A stretch of DNA of 64,000 bases from Chamaecrista fasciculata (taxonomy: Eukaryota; Streptophyta; Magnoliopsida; Fabales; Fabaceae), in assembly GCA_003254925.1 (NCBI GenBank), contig QANZ01034935.1, forward strand, positions 93,635 through 157,634. The letters are read 5' to 3'. Positions within the stretch are counted from its first letter, which is position 1. Each line of letters begins with the position of its first letter. Below are positions 1 through 9,897 of the stretch, piece after piece. Position numbers and translations under genes: made by a program. The notes beneath the pieces are model-generated. The model ran no database searches and was not told the origin of the DNA. It saw only the letters and a list, made by a program, of their open reading frames with translations.

Positions 1-269
1 AAATTAATTTTATATTTTAGAAGTATCAAAAATACTTTTATATATATAAAGATGGGAAGTAATTTTAATTAGATTGAAGTAGATTGAATCAGTGAGTCCA
101 AATTTGATAAATTTATTCAGATTATAAATTGTATGATCTGCCGAGAGATCCTACACTAGTCACTAGGTGTAGATTTCATTACATATAATTGGAGATTTGG
201 GACCCGGTGAATCTTACAATTTGTGATAATCGGGCTTTAATAATTAAAGTCATGAGCCACGATTTCTTG

Positions 270-766
270 TTTTAAATTGAATTGGGCCCTGCATGAGTGT
301 CAACGGAGTTAAATACTAATGGGCCGGCAGGGGAGAACAAGCATATTGATTACCCAATCACATCAAAGTCGACACACATAGAAGACAATGCCAGATTCCC
401 GTGTGATAACTAACAGTAACACTTATTACTATTAGAAGTGGTTATTACAAAGTCCCTCTGTATGGCTCTTAACTTTACCGTGGCTTTAGTCTCACCTTTG
501 TATACATATAAAGTCCCTCTGTATCTGTTCAACTCATCAATACAATTCTATTGTTTCACTCCCTTTTACTACTCTTACACTGCCGTCATTTGTGCACAAA
601 TCAATTAAGAACATGCACCCAGATCTATAAGGGTGGCTAAACAAGACTCAATATTTATGATCTTTTAGTTTCTCAATTACTTGTCAATTTCATCACTTGT
701 CTCTTTGTTTATTTCTAGATATTGAGAAATGAGAATGATGGATCATCACGTCGATGAGAATGAGAA
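270..766. repeat. Copy 1 of an old local tandem duplication
   Basis: This stretch reappears at about 1110-2330. Both copies share, in order, GCATGAGTGTCAACGG, AAGCATATTGATTACCCAATCA, ACTTATTACTATT, a TCTGTTCAACTCATCAATAC block, CGTCATTTGTGCACA and AATATTTATGATCTTTTA. Many substitutions and small indels separate them, so the duplication is old. I see no gene in either copy. Confidence 0.7.
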
Positions 767-772
767 TGATGG

Positions 773-1098
773 ATCTTTTTTTAGGTTCTAAGGACTATTT
801 TGATAAAGATCATAAACTTTTGGGATTAAAGTGTAATTAAATCAGGACCTATTCAAAAGAATCTTATGAAAAGAAAAGGGAAAGGACTTAAACGCATAAG
901 ATAAGACTTGTTGGGAGGTTTTTGACATTTTAACGTGGTCACAATCAGATTTTCCGTTAAATCCTAACGGAAATAAAACACAGGGGACCAATTCGCTAAC
1001 AGAGCAAACCACGGGGCACCAAACTGTGAAAATTTTTCTTTCAGGGTACCAAAGTGGAATCGCCCCTAACCACAGGGTACCAAACTGCAATTTATCCA
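773..1098 (+). mobile_element. Single long terminal arm of a MULE-type element
   Basis: This 326-bp segment is nearly the same as the right arm of the 48591-50812 element (50500-50812) and inverted relative to its left arm (48591 to about 49035). It ends AATTTATCC where the full element ends AATTTACCC. No partner arm is present nearby, so this looks like a solo arm or deletion relic. It lies between the two copies of the local tandem duplication. Confidence 0.6.
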
Positions 1099-1109
1099 AA
1101 TTTAAAACA

Positions 1110-2330
1110 GTATCGGGCTGCTCAAAGAAGGCCTTTGCCTTGCATGAGTGTCAACGGATTCGAATACAAATGGGCCGGGGAGGACAAGCATATTGATTAC
1201 CCAATCAAATCAAAGACAATGCCAAATTCATGTGTGATAACTATAAGACTACTTATTACTATTTTTTTCTTTTGGTGTACATAAGACTACTTATTACTGT
1301 AATGGCTGGCAATACAGCTCTCTTCCCTCTCTCATCTTGATAAAGGACTTATCCTCAAGTGGATCTTCATTACTCTTGATACAATTTGGCATGCTAGGAA
1401 TTCCAAAATGTGGAACAATTCAACTCCTACTCCAGCTGAAGCCATTACCAAAATCAAATGCAGATTTTTGGCTTATGATCAAGCCTTCTCGGACGCTACC
1501 AATACTGCTTCTTATATTCTCCCCTCTGCGTCTTCTGCCTCCCTCCCAAAAATCACCCATATTCCTCCAGGTAACTCGTGTATCATCAACTGGAGAAAAA
1601 GAGAGCAACACAACTTCTGTCTAGCTGGTGTCTTCATTGCAGGCGAAAATGTTTGTTGGGTTGGTATGAAATTCCCTAAGAATATCAAAACGCTTGAAGG
1701 TTGCATTCTATTTATTAGAGACCTTCTGCAAGCTTGCCACAGTTGGTTCTACTCGGATCTACTTCTTGCTGTCCCATCTCCTGCCTTGATCCCCAAGCTT
1801 CGCCTCAACAACTCCCCCTCCTCCATAGGCCTTTTATGCAGGGATATTTGTGGTCTTGTGGCCCATCTAGACATGACCCTATGCTCTTGTGATGTTAATT
1901 TGTTTAATTTTGTCTCTTGCCCTATTCTGAATTTCCATTTCAATTGTAAACTCTTTTTCTTTTAGTTCTTTCTGTTTGGTATAAAAAAAAAAAAAAAGAC
2001 TACTTATTACTATTAAAAAGTGGTTATAAGTCGTTTAGTTTGGCATGATAGTTATGACCAATAAATAAGTTAGGTTTGATAGTTGAGTCAGTTACGGCTC
2101 TTACTTTACCATGTATGCATAGAGTCCCTATTTATCTGTTCAACTCATCAATACAAATATACAATTCTATTATTCCATTCCCTTAATTCTTCTTACACTG
2201 TGTCGTCCGTCATTTGTGCACACAATAAGGGTTGCTAATTAAACAAGAGGGAATATTTATGATCTTTTACTTTATCAATTACTTTTTAATTTCATCAATC
2301 TTTCTTTTGATTATTTTTTAAATATTGAAA
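1110..2330. repeat. Copy 2 of the tandem duplication, split by a LINE
   Basis: Second copy of the 270-766 unit. It is interrupted by a LINE 3' fragment (about 1264-1997) but otherwise keeps the same order of blocks, from TGCATGAGTGTCAACGG at 1140 to the TTTTTAAATATTGAAA end near 2330. The LINE is missing from copy 1, so it inserted after the duplication. Confidence 0.65.
1264..1997 (+). mobile_element. 5'-truncated LINE (L1-like) with RNase H-like tail
   Basis: The open frame 1408-1965 contains an RNase H-like C-terminal remnant (WNNSTPTPAEAI, then NWRKREQH and LAGVFIAGENV, then YSDLLLAVPSPALIPKL), as seen at the 3' end of plant L1-type LINEs. It ends in a 15-nt poly-A (1983-1997). A direct repeat, AAGACTACTTATTACTATT, flanks it at 1245-1263 and 1996-2014 and fits a target-site duplication from target-primed reverse transcription. 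A further partial copy of the same word lies at 1281-1298, so the 5' junction is complex. Family membership beyond LINE/L1-like is inferred. Confidence 0.65.
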
Positions 2331-2728
2331 GGCAAAAGTAGTTTTGGTATTCCAAAATATTTGATCATTTTCAGTTATATTTCAAAAGTTTTTTTTTTTT
2401 GTTAATTATACCTCAAAAGTATAGAGTCAGTTTGAGTTATACTACCAAAATTATTTTGAGTGAATTATACTCACAATCTTTTTATTTTTGTATCAATTGT
2501 ACCTCCAATTTTTTTCTTTTTTTGGTGTCAATTATACCCCCAAATTGGAGGTATTTAGAGATACAATTTACTTAAATGTGAAATATTGGGTGTATAATTG
2601 ACTAAAAAAAACTTTAGGTGTATAATTGAAACTGATATCATACTTTGAGGTACAATTGACCCAAATAAACTTTGGGGGTGCAACAAAAAATGACTGCATA
2701 TTTTGAGGGTACCAATAGTACTTTTGTC
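2331..2728. mobile_element. MITE with 9-bp target duplication (MULE-like)
   Basis: A foldback element of 398 bp. The left end GGCAAAAGTAGTTTTGG matches the reverse complement of the right end, GACAAAAGTACTATTGG. It is flanked by the exact 9-bp repeat ATATTGAAA (2322-2330 and 2729-2737). The body is many inverted short CAATTGTAC/GTACAATTG words and has no coding capacity. Nine-base duplications are the mark of Mutator-like elements. Confidence 0.8.
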
Positions 2729-2739
2729 ATATTGAAAAA

Positions 2740-3117
2740 GGCAAAAATACTTTTGATACTTTTCAAGTATAAAATCAATTTTAGTTGTACACTCAAAATT
2801 TTTTTGAGTTAATTGTACTCTCAAAATACATGGTCAGTTTCACTTGTATTTCCAAGATTTTTTTTGATCTATTGTACCCTATAATGTTTTACATTTAAGT
2901 CAATTGTACACCCCTAAATTGGGAGTACAATTGATACAAAAAAACAATAGGATATAATTGGCACAAAAAAATATTAGGGATATAATTGGCCTAAAAAATC
3001 TTTTGAGGTACAATTGAAACTATCCGTATATTTTGAGAGTATAATTAACTCAAAAAAAAATTTGAGAGTACAACTAAAACTGACTTCATACTTTAAAAAT
3101 ATCAAGATCATAACGGC
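2740..3117. mobile_element. Second MITE of the same foldback family
   Basis: It begins GGCAAAAATACTTTTGATA two bases after the target duplication of the preceding element and folds back on a right arm ending near 3117. It has the same CAATTGTAC/GTACAATTG words as 2331-2728. No clean target duplication is visible, so the right edge is approximate. Confidence 0.55.
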
Positions 3118-3255
3118 AACCTATAAGAAAAGTTGCATGATATTGGAGCCCCATGAATGAATTTATATAAGAGAAATAGAAGTTAGTTATAACCACTCAT
3201 GATATTATATAAATATTTATAACTTTCATGAAGCATGAACACTTCATTTTCAGTC

Positions 3256-3528
3256 ATTGTGTCGGATATGTGTTTGTGTGTGACACTCATACGACACCAG
3301 TATGACACATATTCATAAATTTTAGAATATAAAATTATTTTTTGTGACCTTACCATGATAAATAATAAAAAATAATTACATATATTATAAATATATAATG
3401 TAATTTTAAAGTTATCATCAAAATTTATTGAATTTTTTTAAATTATTTATATATAAATATATATCATGTCATGTCGTGTAAATTTAAAAAATTAAGGTGT
3501 CAAAGTGTCTATCTCCATGCTTTATAGG
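3256..3528. repeat. Dispersed GTGTC-rich repeat, copy 1
   Basis: About 270 bp that recur at 53418-53720 in the same order: a GTGTCGGA/GACAC block, CATATTCATAAATTTT, ATAAAATTA, an AATAATAAAAAATAAT tract, ATCATGTCATGTCGTGTAA and TCCATGCTTTATAGG. Both ends are rich in GTGTC/GACAC. The class is unknown and there is no coding sequence. Confidence 0.6.
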
Positions 3529-3639
3529 AACTTAATAATAAGTGCTCACATTCATACGACATTCAGTTCATTAGTTTGATCGTGATTGGTTCCATTGAGG
3601 GTGCCCCATTAATAGAAACAAAAAAATTTAAAAATTTAT

Positions 3640-4122
3640 AATTGGTCAAAAAATCATTTTGGTTCTAAACGTGTGTCTTAATTTTCATTTTAGTTGATTA
3701 TGTTATAAAATGTTAAAATTGATCTTAAATATTAGCAAAATATTTCATATTGATCCTAAATACTAATAAAATATTTCATTTTGATCTCAAACTATTAAAT
3801 TTTGTCATATTTCTCTTATCTCTCATTTCAAATTCAAATGACTTGTTAAGAATAACTCATAGTTCTGAATTCATCGCATTCGAATTAAACGAAATAGATA
3901 TGATCAACTTTGCTTATTTGACCATGAAACAAACAATCTACTTTTAGGACCGAATAGAGAAAGTACTCTTTGAGAACAATACATATCTTCAAACACGTCA
4001 TGTTTAAACTTGAAACGAGTCCAATTCAATAGCTTGAGACCAAAATAAAATATTATTTTGAAACATAATGGACCAAAATAAACATTAAGACATACATTTA
4101 GTTTCAGAATGACTCTTTAACC
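3640..4122. mobile_element. MITE of the GTCATATTTCTC family
   Basis: A foldback with outer arms of TCATTTTGGTTCTAAACGTG and its inverted match near 4105. The interior carries GTCATATTTCTCTTATCTCTC and a GAATTCATCGCATTCGAATT block also present in the copies at 10590-11125 and 16322-16855. There is no transposase. Edges are approximate. Confidence 0.55.
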
Positions 4123-4196
4123 TTTATTCTTTTTTTAATGAAAACTTTAACCCGATGAGTAGCCGAGTAATAATACATTATATGCTTTATACTATA

Positions 4197-4596
4197 GGCT
4201 TAAGTGCATTTTTGATCCCTTAACTTTCGCAAAGGTCTCAATTTGGTCCCTTAACTTTTTTTGTTGCAATTTTGGTCCCCTAACTTTTGAAAACGTCTCA
4301 CCATTGGTCCCCTAACTTTTTTGTTGCAATTTTGGTCCCCTAACTTTTGAAAACGTCTCACCATTGGTCCCCTTTTGGTCCAAAGTTAGGGGACCAAAAT
4401 TGAGACTTTTTCGAAAGTTAGGGGACCAACGGTGAGACGTTTTCAAAAGTTAGGGGGCCAAAATTGCAACAAAAAAAGTTAGGGGACCAAACTGAGACTT
4501 TTGTGAAAGTTAGGGGACTAAAATTGAAGCAAAAAAAGTTAAGGGACCAAATTAAAACCTTTGCGAAAGCTAGGGGACCAAAAGTACACTTAAGCC
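4197..4596. mobile_element. MULE-type MITE inserted in the SDR stop codon
   Basis: A 400-bp foldback with ends GGCTTAAGTG and CACTTAAGCC, flanked by the exact 9-bp duplication TATACTATA (4188-4196 and 4597-4605). The body repeats TTTGGTCCC(C/T)TAACTTT and its reverse complement several times. The right end abuts the 3' end of the SDR gene: the element's last base (4596) plus two target-site bases form that gene's TAG stop. It encodes nothing. Confidence 0.9.
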
Positions 4597-5384
4597 TATA
4601 CTATAAATAACGATTCACGAATGCCACCATCCACCTTGAGGTCATGACCGGTGATAAACTCGGAATCATTAGAAGCCAGAAAAAGCACCGCCTCCGCCAC
4701 GTGTCTGGGCGTGAACACCTCGCCCTCCAACCTCGCGAGTTGCTTATAAATCTTTTGCACCTTGTCCACGCTCATCCCTGTCGCTTTACACGTCATTGGC
4801 GTCGCCAGTCCGGTCGGTGACACGCTGTTCACCCTTATCCCACGCGCCGCCACTTGCACACTCGCCGCCCTCATCAGTCCCACCACCGCGTGCTTCGACA
4901 TGCAGTAGTCCGTCATCGTCGGAATACCGTGGCTCGCCGCCACGCTCGTCGTGCAAACTATGCTTCCCTTCACGCGCTTCTCCACCATCGCACGCGCCGC
5001 GTGCTTCACACACGCCGCCATCCCGCGAGTGTTGACGGCGATCAAGTTGTCGAGTTCGGAGAAGTTGAGGTCGAGGATTGTCTGTTCGGAGGGGCTCATA
5101 ATGCCGGCGTTGCTAAACATGATGTCCAGTTGGCCGTATTTGTTCACCGTTGACTCCACGAGGAGTTTGACTTGGTCCTCGTCTGCCACGTCACAGTGGA
5201 CGTAGGTGCACCTGTGTGTTCCGATGGACGCCGCCACACCGTAGCCCAGCTCGTCTTGAATATCGGCGATAACCACCATACGAGCTCCTTCATCGGCGAA
5301 GAGAACGGCCGTGGCTTCACCGATGCCGCTGGCGCCGCCGGTGATGATTGCTACTTTGCCGGCTAACTTGAGTGAGTGAGCCAT
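4596..5384 (-). CDS. Short-chain dehydrogenase/reductase (SDR110C-like)
   Basis: A 262-residue NAD(P)-dependent oxidoreductase of the classical SDR fold, in the plant group that holds xanthoxin dehydrogenase, secoisolariciresinol dehydrogenase and momilactone A synthase-like enzymes. Visible features are the Rossmann motif TGGASGIG (residues about 15-22), CDVAD (near 65), SNAGIM (near 91), the catalytic serine in CTTSVAASHG, the active-site YCMSK, and the VNSVSPTGLATPM stretch typical of plant members. The C-terminus VDGGIRESLFIV is normal. Length matches the family (about 260-285), in one exon. Codons are much more GC-rich than the surroundings. The start ATG at 5384 gives a complete N-terminus (MAHSLKLAGKVAIITGG). 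The stop codon sits on a MITE junction, so the old 3' UTR has been displaced by 400 bp. The substrate cannot be told from sequence. Confidence 0.9.
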   Translation of the reverse strand: MAHSLKLAGKVAIITGGASGIGEATAVLFADEGARMVVIADIQDELGYGVAASIGTHRCTYVHCDVADEDQVKLLVESTVNKYGQLDIMFSNAGIMSPSEQTILDLNFSELDNLIAVNTRGMAACVKHAARAMVEKRVKGSIVCTTSVAASHGIPTMTDYCMSKHAVVGLMRAASVQVAARGIRVNSVSPTGLATPMTCKATGMSVDKVQKIYKQLARLEGEVFTPRHVAEAVLFLASNDSEFITGHDLKVDGGIRESLFIV

Positions 5385-5399
5385 GTTTTATTAAGAGTT

Positions 5400-6567
5400 G
5401 AGAGATATATGACTGGGATTGGTATTATTAGGAAGCCAGATTTTATAGACAATCCTTAAGTTAAGAGTTAAGACCTTGATGATTTATTGCAAACGTACTC
5501 TTTTTTTTTTTGTAGACATTACGAATTTACTTTTGGTATTTTAAAATATAGGCTCAGATTTAGTAATACCCAAAAGTATTTTTTAAGAAAGTTTTTTTAA
5601 GTTAATTTTACTCTAAAAGTACGGGGTGACTTTCAATTATACACTTAAAATTTTTTTTCTATTATTTATAATTTAAGTGTTTCATGTTTAAGTCAATTGT
5701 ATCCTAAATTGGAAATACAATTGACACACAAGAAAAAAAAGATTGAAAATACAATTGAAAAGTACATGATAGTAAAAAATATTGGCATCAATATTATTTT
5801 GTCGAAATTTATTGTACATTTTGATATTCATGTGCTGCTTTATGTTGTTTTGGTGTTAAATATATAACAAGTAACATTAGTTTTGTAATATTCTCTTCTC
5901 TGAAGCAATTAAAAGAGACATATATATATTGACCCAAGTGACATTGAAAATTACTTTTTTTTTTTTAATTTGAAAAAAAGCTAATTCAACATTTAAATTA
6001 GAATGCCAACAGATAAATTAAAATATATTTCCTTTATTCACTATCGTTTCTTAAAGTAAGAGGCAGAAAGCCTATTTTAATGTTTTTGGATAAGGGATTT
6101 TTAAAAAAAAAAAAAAAAGTTTCTGTAACATGATTGGGTGCCTCTTTCTGATTACGCCTCTTTTGTTTATTAAATTTGATTTGTTTCATATGGTTCAAAA
6201 TCTCAATCCATTATATTCTCTTTTACATGAAACAAATGCAGATGTAATCAACAAGCTCATGTCACAGGAAGGGTTTGTTTAGTGGTAACAACTAACAATA
6301 TAACAAACAAAAATCTCAAAAACTAATGCCACTTCATAGCAAGAATGGAGGTCATTCCAAATCAAATCAAGCCATTACAAATTCATGTCCTAGCAGATCC
6401 GCCATTTTCCAGTGTAGACAAAAAAAAAAAAAAAAAGATACAGATTACAGACCCCACAGAAAGGAGCTGAAAACACATCCATATTCCATAATTGAAGTAG
6501 CAGCATGTATATATGCATGTCCATCTCTGACTCTCATTGCATTGCTTAGTCTTTTTCCTTCTAACAA
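5400..6567. other. Gene-free spacer with a degenerate MITE
   Basis: AT-rich DNA between the SDR start and the 3' end of the receptor kinase. About 5515-5800 is a worn copy of the CAATTGTAC foldback family seen at 2331-2728 (TTTTGGTATTTTAAAATATAGG, inverted ACAATTGACACA). The rest holds A/T runs and nothing I recognise as coding. Confidence 0.5.
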
Positions 6568-9500
6568 TTAATGATCCGAATGGGATTCATAGGACTCACT
6601 GGAACAAGGAGACACATTAACTTCTTGTTCCAACAGCTGCAGCACATGCTTCATGGATGGACGCTCTTCTGGATTGGCATCTGTGCATCTTGCTGCTATC
6701 TCTATCATTGCTTCTACAGTTTCTGCATCTGCATCCCTGCAGCATCTTCTGTCTATAACTTGTTCCATCCTTTTCTCTTTCACCAATGTGTTCATCTGCA
6801 CATTCATTCATTCATGCTCTCTCATATGGGATTCAACAGAAAAAATGTTTCATGCAAAAGAAACCAAAATCTTACCCAACCAACAATGTTTAATCCTTGC
6901 TTTGTGAACGAAGAATCTGAAGGTCTCTTTCCTGTCACAAGTTCTAACAATAGCACTCCAAAGCTATACACATCTGACTTCATCGTGGCTCGCCCACTTT
7001 GTAGGTACTCTGATTTCACATGGAATACAATTATACAACTAGTAATATCTTTTTTCCAAAGTAGACTGTGTCAAGGGTATGGTAAGATTTTGGCCTAAGA
7101 TTTTGTTGTTTGTGTAGAATTTGAAGTGTTGTGTTAGAACATACCTGGTGCCAAGTAGGCAAATGTGCCAGCAACTACGGTTGTAACATGAGCATCTCTG
7201 TCAGCAAAAAGCTTTGAAAGGCCAAAATCAGAGACATAAGGCTCCAAGTTTTCATCAAGCAGGATATTGCTGGATTTTATGTTACTATGCACAATTCTTG
7301 GGGAGCATTCATGGTGTAAGTATGCCAAACCCCTCGCAGAACCAAGGGCTATTTTTAGGCGAGCACCCCAATTCAACAATTGTTCTTCACTATTTTCTGA
7401 AGCAGAAAAAGGAAACATAATTAAGAGAACCATAAATTAAAGTGCTTGTAGTTTGCATTGGCTCAAATGCAGAAACCCTTAAACTTTAAAAAATGATTAA
7501 AAAAAACCTACTGAACTTTCAATTTTGTGCAAATAACCTGATTTGTTAAAACCTTTTTTGCATTCTAGAAATGAAGCATACCATGCAATAGGTCATCCAC
7601 GCTGCCCACAGAAAAATAATCATAGATGAGAAGCCTTGAAAAAGGCAGCCTGCAGTAACCACGCAGGTTCACTAGATTCATGTGTTTGACGGTACCCAAC
7701 ATTTCCAATTTCCTTTCAAATATTTGATCAGATCCTCCATGACTAATATCTATCTTCTTAACAGCAAATTTTGCACAATCATTCATGACCATTCGATAAA
7801 CAATACCCAACCCTCCTGATCCTACTTCATCCTCTTCATCAAGAGATTCCAGCTTCTCAATGATGTCTGATGATGGGTATGGCAAGTCATCATGGAAGGT
7901 AATAAGTTTTGTGCCTGTTAAAATATGGGGTTAGTTAGTTATATCAACCAAAAAGAAGAAATTCAAAATTGTCAAATTTCTAAACTCCACTTTTCCTACT
8001 TGATTCTGGATCGAATTGTTTCTTGATGTTTGTGTATCTCCTCACAGTTCTTTCCTTCTTTGATAGCAAACAAACCCATAGGAATGAAAGCATTACCACA
8101 AGTGCAAGGCCCATTGCACAGATAGCACCTATTAGCAGCACCTTCATGTAATGTGATGAAGATCTTTTGTAAGGGACTGCAAGAATTTCATTTTGTCAGA
8201 AATCATCATACAATCTTAAAACATATGTACCAATGACCATAATAAGGATTCAAGGAAGAAAAAGGGTAGGATCTGACTTGCCTGCAGCCTCATCACTTTC
8301 AGCATGTGGTAGCACCACAGGGAAACCAAGCGAGGTTCGACATGGTTTCGCAATTTGTCGCCCACAAAGATCTAAATTTCCAATAAACCTAAATGCAATG
8401 GTATTTTAAGTAGAATCATTAGCATACATAGACCATCAAAGCAATTACCTAATGAATACAGTGAATGGTAAATGGTAATATATTTAGTGCATGTGAAGCT
8501 CTAGAATATTTTGTTATTTCGTTTGTTTATGTCAGTTCCATAGTATCTTTACCAACTCATAGATTCTAATCATGTTTCATGTTTGGTGAGAGACTACTTA
8601 CGAGCTGTTCCCGAAGGTGCTTAGTACTCCAAAGTCAGGAATTTCGCCAGAAAAGAAATTGGTAGACAAGTTCCTAAGACAAGCAGGATCAAAGAAAAGA
8701 AAACCATTGATGTCCCATTAAATTCTTCCTTTTGAAAAAAAAAATGTATGAAATCAAAGTTATCCATCATCAATATAATATTCCACAGCGCTATCGGCTA
8801 AATGAACTTACAGCAGGTGCAAATGTTTGAGGCGGCCAATAGATGATGGTATAGCACCCTTCAATGAATTGCTTGACAAATCTCTGCATTCAAACTTTGT
8901 ATTAGATCCTAATCCTAAATGTGAACTAAAAGTAAAGTAGAAAAAACCAAATTATGCTCATTGTTTGTATGAAAGTGACACAACAATGGGGCAGATAAAT
9001 AGAAGAGAGTGACTTACAGAATGGTTAAATAGGAGAGATTCCCAATATTTGATGGTATGCCTCCTTGGAGATAATTACCCCTCAAGTACCTTTCGTTAAA
9101 ATCAGTTGGTCAACAAGAAAGTCAAACCCTTCAGTATTCAGCAAAAAAAAAAAAAGATGAACAGAAATTAACATACTAACTTACAGTGCTCTAAGCTCAG
9201 TACAATTTGTAATTTCAGTAGGAATGATTCCATGTAAGCTGTTCTGATGAAGTGCCCTGATTCGTTGAAATTTATTGAATAACAGAATAAGACAAATAAA
9301 TAAAGTCCAAGATTGAAAAAGGGTTAGATGAAGATGAAGATGTTGTACTTACAGTCTTTGTAGTCTACTGAGTTTGCCTAAGCTGGGGGATAAAATGCCT
9401 GCTAGTTGCATATAAGGCAGATTTCTGAAGAACCAAAGCCAAGTATAAGTATCAATGCACAGGAAAAACGGAGAGAGAAAGCAAAGCAAAGAAATGAAGA

Positions 9501-9897
9501 GTATGGATGTGCTTGCTGCTTACATACATTGAGCGAACTCGCTGTTCGCCATCATGGCAAGTGATACCAGTCCATGTACAGTGAGACGCATCAGATTCTT
9601 GCCAGTTGCCAAGGACATTCCGAGTGTCATTAAAAGCGCTTTTGATTTCCAACAACGCAAGACCTACGAAGATGAAAGATCCAGTCAAAGTCGAAAACTT
9701 GAAACTTGAAGAATAAAAGAAAAAGATGTCCCAAATGGTTTGAGACGAAGGCGAGAACTCTCAAGAGTACAAAATCAAAGATCAATAAACCCAAAAGGAG
9801 GAAGCTTTCAGATGTTACCGTCTTGAGTGAGAGCAAGAGATGAAGGGAAGAAAAATGTTGTGGAAATCACCAAGAAAGCTAGAGTTACAGTACCCAT
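6568..9897 (-). CDS. LRR receptor-like kinase, likely pseudokinase (At5g62710-like)
   Basis: Plasma-membrane receptor kinase in many short exons, several being 72-bp single-LRR units. The start ATG (9897-9895) opens a signal peptide ([20 protein letters not shown]). Then come an LRR N-terminal cap ([17 protein letters not shown]), about five LRRs (for example [18 protein letters not shown]), a cap FIGNLDLCG, a transmembrane helix ([18 protein letters not shown]) and a kinase domain. Kinase features are the P-loop GSGGLG, the lysine in FAVKKID, then FERKLEML where close relatives have FERELEIL, HSN where kinases have HRD, DFG intact, and APE rebuilt across an intron (CCA G / AG TAC). It ends SYESHSDH. 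Intron phases join cleanly at every boundary I checked and no stop interrupts it, so the gene looks expressed but probably catalytically dead. The At5g62710 match is from memory of the family. Confidence 0.85.

Noticed and set aside
1408-1965. 185-codon open frame as a host gene
   Set aside because: The RNase H-like text, poly-A end and flanking duplication identify it as a LINE 3' end.
4786-5366. Several open frames on the plus strand and in other minus frames within the SDR gene
   Set aside because: They are shadows of a GC-rich coding region; the minus-strand SDR frame carries all the family motifs.
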